From positions 124,001 through 188,000 of the forward strand of contig CAIOFV010000105.1 in NCBI GenBank assembly GCA_903857665.1: a stretch of DNA of 64,000 nt, in the 5' to 3' direction. The stretch comes from an uncultured Myxococcales bacterium (lineage in GTDB: Bacteria; Myxococcota_A; UBA9042; DTJE01). The position numbers and the translations under genes were made by a program. Positions 60,423 through 64,000 of the stretch are shown one piece after another. How positions within the stretch are numbered: the first letter of the stretch is position 1; each line of letters starts with the position of its first letter. Under the pieces are notes generated by a model that was given only the letters and a program-made list of their open reading frames with translations, was not told the DNA's origin and made no database searches.

Positions 60423-61994
60423 GTGCGGCCCACACCTCTTTCCCCCCCCGGGCTGGCGTTCCTGTTGGCCACGACCCTGATTGTCGTCGGATGTGCGCAC
60501 GCGATGCCGACGCCTCGTGACGACGTCTGGCCGACCGAGGCCTGGCCCACCTCGACCCCGGAGGAGCAGGGTGTTTCGTCGGCGGCACTGGCGGAGGGAA
60601 TCGAGGCCGCCCTGGCCGAGGGCCTGCCGCTGCACAGCCTGCTGGTGATCCGGCACGGCCGCGTGGTGCTGGACACGACCTTCCATCCCTTCGCGCCGGG
60701 GCTTGTCCACGACATCGCTTCGTGCACGAAGAGCATCACGGCCACCCTGGTGGGCATCGCCCTCGACCGGGGCGACATCCCGACCCTCGATCGGACGGCC
60801 TTGTCGTACTTCCCCGATCGTCCCTCGCCAGCCGACGCTTCGAAGAAGGGCGCCATCACCCTGTCGCACCTGCTGACGATGACCTCGGGGCTCGACTGCC
60901 GGGCGGGGCCGGCCGGGGACCTGCCGCTGGTTCTCGGCATGATGGCGACGACGGACTGGGCCGGCTACGTGCTGGATCGACCGATGGCCGCGAAACCGGG
61001 GAGGGAGTTCACGTACTGCGGCCCTGGCTCGCACCTTCTGTCCGTGATCCTCCGGAAGGCCACCGGGCGTCCGGTCCGCGACTATGCACAGGAGCATCTC
61101 TTCGGGCCGCTGGGAATCACCTCGGCGCAGTGGCTGACCGACCCGGCGACGGGCGATGTCCGCGGGTGGGGCGACCTGGCGATGACGCCCGGCGACCTCG
61201 CGCGAATCGGCACCCTGTACCTGCACGGAGGGCTCTGGAACGGGCGCCGCGTGCTGTCGGGGACGTTCGTCGAAGCCGCCACCCGTCGGCACATGCCCGT
61301 GCGGGGCATGGGGCCGCTGGATGGCTACGGCTACCAGTGGTGGACGTCATCCGGAGGGTTCTTCGTCGCACTGGGACGCGGGGGGCAGGTGTTGCTGGTG
61401 GCACCCCGGTTGGATCTGGTCGTCGTGATTACCGGCGAAGAGGAAGGCGCGGTGATGGCGCGAAAGGCCGCCTGGCTGCAGCGCCACGTCCTCGCGGCCG
61501 TGCGTGCGGCAGGCCCGCTGCCCCCGGACCCCGCAGGGACGGAGCGCCTCGCAGCCTCGGCCAGACGGGCCCGGGAGGGCGCGCCCGAGGTCGCCGTACC
61601 CGTCCAGCCGCCGCCCACGACCGCCCAGCGAGTGTCGGGTTCGACCTTCGCGCTGGACCCGAACCCCCTCGGCCTGCGGGATCTTTCGCTCGCCTTCACG
61701 GAGGGACAGCCGGAGGCGACCGTGCAACTGGGACGGGACGGGCAACCGCCCTGGCGCGTCACCCTGGGCCTCGACGGCGCGTGGCGGAGCTTCCCGGGCA
61801 ACCGCGGCCTGCCCGCGCGAGGCCGCGGGACCTGGACGACCCCGGATACGCTGGTCGCCGACATCGACGAGGTGGCGAACATCGGCCGGTGGCGGGTCGC
61901 GATGACCTTCGAGGAGAACCGGGTCACAGTGCGGATCGACGACGCATCCGGGATCCCGTCCGTGGTCGTCGAGGGCCACCGGGTCGCGCCCTGA
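60423..61994 (+). CDS. beta-lactamase-fold serine hydrolase lipoprotein
   Basis: 523 residues. Lipobox LIVVGC, lipid Cys24. Penicillin-binding-protein/class C beta-lactamase fold: Ser100-x-x-Lys103 in IASCTKSIT, Tyr in EFTYCGPGSH, and the third motif region GRGGQVLL. The Y-x-N Asn is replaced, so it is probably an esterase or peptidase of the serine-hydrolase 'family XII' group rather than a true beta-lactamase. The last 120 residues form a beta domain (FALDPNPLGLRDLSLAFTEG) often found after such catalytic parts. GTG 60423 has GGAGG 8 bases upstream; an earlier GTG at 60363 is open but lacks one. Confidence 0.85.
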   Translation: MRPTPLSPPGLAFLLATTLIVVGCAHAMPTPRDDVWPTEAWPTSTPEEQGVSSAALAEGIEAALAEGLPLHSLLVIRHGRVVLDTTFHPFAPGLVHDIASCTKSITATLVGIALDRGDIPTLDRTALSYFPDRPSPADASKKGAITLSHLLTMTSGLDCRAGPAGDLPLVLGMMATTDWAGYVLDRPMAAKPGREFTYCGPGSHLLSVILRKATGRPVRDYAQEHLFGPLGITSAQWLTDPATGDVRGWGDLAMTPGDLARIGTLYLHGGLWNGRRVLSGTFVEAATRRHMPVRGMGPLDGYGYQWWTSSGGFFVALGRGGQVLLVAPRLDLVVVITGEEEGAVMARKAAWLQRHVLAAVRAAGPLPPDPAGTERLAASARRAREGAPEVAVPVQPPPTTAQRVSGSTFALDPNPLGLRDLSLAFTEGQPEATVQLGRDGQPPWRVTLGLDGAWRSFPGNRGLPARGRGTWTTPDTLVADIDEVANIGRWRVAMTFEENRVTVRIDDASGIPSVVVEGHRVAP

Positions 61995-62006
61995 CACCAA
62001 GGAACG

Positions 62007-62600
62007 TCACCGGTCCGATGTTCCAGCCACGCGGCCGGCGCGCTGCACCAGGGGCAGGTTCACCGCGTCCACCAGGGCATGCGCCACGACCGGGGCCAGG
62101 ATGCCGCCGGTCGCCAGCCGCAGGCCACCCAGCAGCACACCGGTGCCCAGCGCGAAGGCCGACCACGAGCGCAGCCCCGGCCTGAACATCCCGTGGGCCA
62201 GGCCGAAGGCGATCGACGTCGCGATCCACGCGACGTCCGATCCCGCCACCGCGTCGATCGCGGTCCACAGGGTCCCCCGGAAGAACGCCTCCTCGGCCAC
62301 GCCGGCCGCGAGAGCCAGCGGGAACGAGCCCCACGCCGGAAGGCCGCGGAGGGTCCGACCCAGCACGTCCGCCAGGCGCTTCCCCGATGCGGTCCACCGC
62401 ACCGACGCCCACGAGCCGACGACCACCACGCCGCCCGCCAGCAGGCCCATCGCGATGTCCGTCCCGATGCGGCCCGGAACGACCCAGGGCACGCCCGCGA
62501 CGGCAGGCCACAGGACGGCCGCGCCCAGGCAGGCCCCCAGCAGCAGGGCATAGAACACCAGGCCGGCGATCACCGTGCGGCCGTCGAGGCTTTCGTTCAC
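62007..62600 (-). CDS. CPBP-family intramembrane glutamic protease
   Basis: 197 residues, about six hydrophobic helices. Catalytic motifs are Glu103-Glu104-x3-Arg108 in AEEAFFRG, GLAHGMF with motif-2 His, and HALVDAVN at the end (motif 3). CPBP proteases cut membrane proteins or prenylated proteins; the superfamily includes the myxosortases that process MYXO-CTERM proteins. Two MYXO-CTERM proteins are encoded elsewhere in this window, but membership of the myxosortase subgroup cannot be shown here. Convergent with the serine hydrolase, 12 bases apart. Confidence 0.85.
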   Translation of the reverse strand: MNESLDGRTVIAGLVFYALLLGACLGAAVLWPAVAGVPWVVPGRIGTDIAMGLLAGGVVVVGSWASVRWTASGKRLADVLGRTLRGLPAWGSFPLALAAGVAEEAFFRGTLWTAIDAVAGSDVAWIATSIAFGLAHGMFRPGLRSWSAFALGTGVLLGGLRLATGGILAPVVAHALVDAVNLPLVQRAGRVAGTSDR

Positions 62601-62696
62601 CGGGACTCCCTGCGGAAAAACGTGCGGAACCCCTGTTCATCGGCGCAGTGGGACCGGACCGTTAGATCCCCCGCCACCCGGGCGGGGCGCCGACGG

Positions 62697-63224
62697 TCAC
62701 GCCGGAGGCGCACCGTAGAGGACCTGGGGCATCTCGGCCGCCGTGTCCTGGGTCGCATCGATGAGGACCGGCCCGTACATCATCTGCGGCGTGTCGGTCG
62801 GCATCGGCACGTCGGTGCCCGGGTCGTCCGCGGCATCCACCTGCACCGGCCCGTACATCATCTGGGGCAGGTCAGAACCCGGGTCCAGCGCCACGTCCGG
62901 CGGCGGGCCGTACAGCACCTGGGGCACGTCGGAACCAGGGTCCTGCGCGACGTCCACCTGCACCGGCCCGTACATCACCTGCGGCAGGTCGGCGGACGGC
63001 ACGTCCTGTTCGGTCGCCACGTCCCAGTCGTCCGGGGCCCCGTACTCGGGCACCGGCATCTCGGTCCCGGCGTCCTTTCCCACGTCCTTCGTCGAGTCGC
63101 ACCCCAGCGGGGCCGTCACGAACAGGCCGCCCGACAGGACCAGCCACATCCACCGCGTCGCCGCGTAGATCCGCATCCGCCCCAGGTCGATCAGCGCCAT
63201 CGCCACCAGGTAGACCATCAGCAC
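62697..63224 (-). CDS. probable lipoprotein with six YG(A/P) repeats, radical SAM partner
   Basis: 175 residues. The start is GTG 63224, which follows an almost ideal ribosome-binding site (GGAGGTGATC, 63229-63240). A hydrophobic N-terminus leads to FVTAPLGC (possible lipid Cys42; lipobox is marginal). After that come Tyr-Gly units: EYGAP at Tyr61, MYGPV at 85, LYGPP at 105, MYGPV at 124 and 150, LYGAP at 170, each preceded by Pro-Gln in the last five. Acidic DPGSD spacers lie between some of them. The radical SAM/SPASM gene ends 26 bases upstream on the same strand. Pairing of a YGxP lipoprotein with an rSAM enzyme resembles the described rSAM/lipoprotein system, but six tandem units are not the arrangement I know from it. 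Confidence 0.75.
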   Translation of the reverse strand: MLMVYLVAMALIDLGRMRIYAATRWMWLVLSGGLFVTAPLGCDSTKDVGKDAGTEMPVPEYGAPDDWDVATEQDVPSADLPQVMYGPVQVDVAQDPGSDVPQVLYGPPPDVALDPGSDLPQMMYGPVQVDAADDPGTDVPMPTDTPQMMYGPVLIDATQDTAAEMPQVLYGAPPA

Positions 63225-63250
63225 GGATCACCTCCCCCGGTTGCCCGGTC

Positions 63251-64000
63251 CTATCCGGAAACGGCGTCTGTCCCCTCGCAGCCCGCGACCGCACCGGCCG
63301 CCTCGGCCCGCGCCCGCCGCAGCAGGTCCATGTGGCACAACTTCGGCCCGCCGGTTTCGGCGTCCCACAGGTGCAGGCTGTTGCCCTTGCAGATCCCGAA
63401 GTCGCTGCAGGTCGCGCAGGCCCCCTGGCGCATCCAGGAGCGGTCGCGGTATTTCGCGAACCCGTTCTCCCAGACCTCCTTGACGGACTGCTGGCGCACG
63501 TTGCCCTGGACGAGGCTGCGCGGGATGTTCGGGCACCCCGAGATGCCGCCGTCGGCCAGGATCGACGCGATGCGCACGCCCGCGAGGCACGTGAAGTAGA
63601 AGTCCCGGACGCGGCGCTCGTAACCGCAGCCGAGGAACCCCTCGTCGCCGTAGGACACCTTGATCGGGCGGGGCTTCGATCGCTTGTCCCGGATGAAGTC
63701 CAGAAGGCGCTGCAGCTCGGCCGGTTCCAGCAGGAAGTCCGACTGGCGCTGTGCCCGGCCGTTCGGGAAGACCGACACGATGCGCCAGTCCCGGATGCCC
63801 TTGCGCACCAGGAAGTCGTACATGGCCTGCAGCTCGCCGATGTTGCGCCGGTGGTAGGTGGTCGTCACTTGCAGGCTCTTCAGGAAGCCGGCGCGGCGGT
63901 ACCGGTCCAGCGCGTCCACCGCCCGGTCGAAGGACCCGGCGCCGCGAAGCCAGTCGTGGGATTCGCGGGTGACGCCGTCCAGGCTGATGACCAGCGTGCG
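63251..64000 (-). CDS. radical SAM/SPASM protein, C-terminal part (cut by window edge)
   Basis: 249 residues visible; the frame continues past 64000, so the CX3CX2C cluster-binding motif is not seen. The visible start (LVISLDGVTRESHDWLRGAG) is the typical radical SAM SAM-binding strand. A SPASM region follows: Cys in LGCGYERRV, FTCLAG, GGISGCPN, then GACATCSDFGICKGN and LCHMD, enough ligands for two auxiliary [4Fe-4S] clusters. Members of this type modify peptides. Immediate downstream neighbour is the YG-repeat lipoprotein, the likely substrate (inference). Confidence 0.88.
   Translation of the reverse strand, partial: RTLVISLDGVTRESHDWLRGAGSFDRAVDALDRYRRAGFLKSLQVTTTYHRRNIGELQAMYDFLVRKGIRDWRIVSVFPNGRAQRQSDFLLEPAELQRLLDFIRDKRSKPRPIKVSYGDEGFLGCGYERRVRDFYFTCLAGVRIASILADGGISGCPNIPRSLVQGNVRQQSVKEVWENGFAKYRDRSWMRQGACATCSDFGICKGNSLHLWDAETGGPKLCHMDLLRRARAEAAGAVAGCEGTDAVSG

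Overview
This is a very GC-rich (roughly 70%) bacterial chromosome segment, almost fully coding, with about 46 genes. I see no tRNA, rRNA, insertion sequence, prophage or CRISPR array. Several features point to Myxococcota or a close deltaproteobacterial relative. Two proteins end in MYXO-CTERM-type sorting tails (Gly-Cys, a hydrophobic helix, then an Arg cluster). There are large secreted proteins with thrombospondin type-3 and MopE-like Asp/Cys motifs. Lipoproteins carry acidic Asp-Pro-Gly stalks, and isoprenoids are made by a mevalonate pathway. This assignment rests on protein style, not on a marker-gene phylogeny.

Layout. 1-4064 (+): the tail of a DegT-type aminotransferase, an ABC exporter (ATPase, permease, small membrane protein) and a secreted protein. 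4061-11307 (+): an ECF sigma factor, its zinc-finger/FecR/TPR anti-sigma factor and a 1601-residue lipoprotein. 11385-28154 (-): a long co-directional block. In transcription order it holds a sigma-28-type factor; a sugar locus of porin, GH5 glycosidase lipoprotein, Na+ symporter with a small partner, cupin, galactokinase and UDP-sugar pyrophosphorylase; a second ECF sigma/anti-sigma/secreted-protein set; pgk-tpiA-secG; and parA-parB, with a parS site lying on the parA start codon. 28416-33456 (+): a 1289-residue TSP3/MopE lipoprotein and a MYXO-CTERM lipase-like protein. 33469-39686 (-): leuS, a PHP-like protein with an Arg/Gly-rich tail, a glycosyltransferase-methyltransferase fusion, and a kal-kce pair of lysine-fermentation type. 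39925-43620 (+): a Ycf48-like MYXO-CTERM protein, speD behind a strongly structured leader, and mvaS. 43627-48862 (-): fni-mvaA-mvaK1-mvaD-mvaK2, which with mvaS takes acetoacetyl-CoA to IPP/DMAPP. 48965-53055 (+): a small possibly leaderless ORF, a DUF4159 protein, a vWA membrane protein and truA. 53071-55999 (-): a flippase and a lipoprotein. 56223-59157 (+): a DUF167 protein and an apolipoprotein N-acyltransferase carrying a seven-repeat propeller-like insert. 59170-64000: mutY (-), a beta-lactamase-fold lipoprotein (+), a CPBP protease (-), and a radical SAM/SPASM enzyme (cut by the window edge) with a lipoprotein bearing six Tyr-Gly repeats (-).

How the genes fit together. Much of the window serves the cell envelope: many lipoproteins, the Lnt that N-acylates them, MYXO-CTERM cargo, a CPBP protease of the superfamily that includes myxosortases, an exporter, a flippase, and sigma/anti-sigma pairs that could sense the envelope. 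The sugar block reads as import, cleavage and activation of a galactose-containing glycan or glycolipid.

The most unusual items are the radical SAM/YG-repeat lipoprotein pair at the right edge, the propeller-interrupted Lnt, the speD leader RNA, and an 80-bp hairpin repeat found three times near gene starts.
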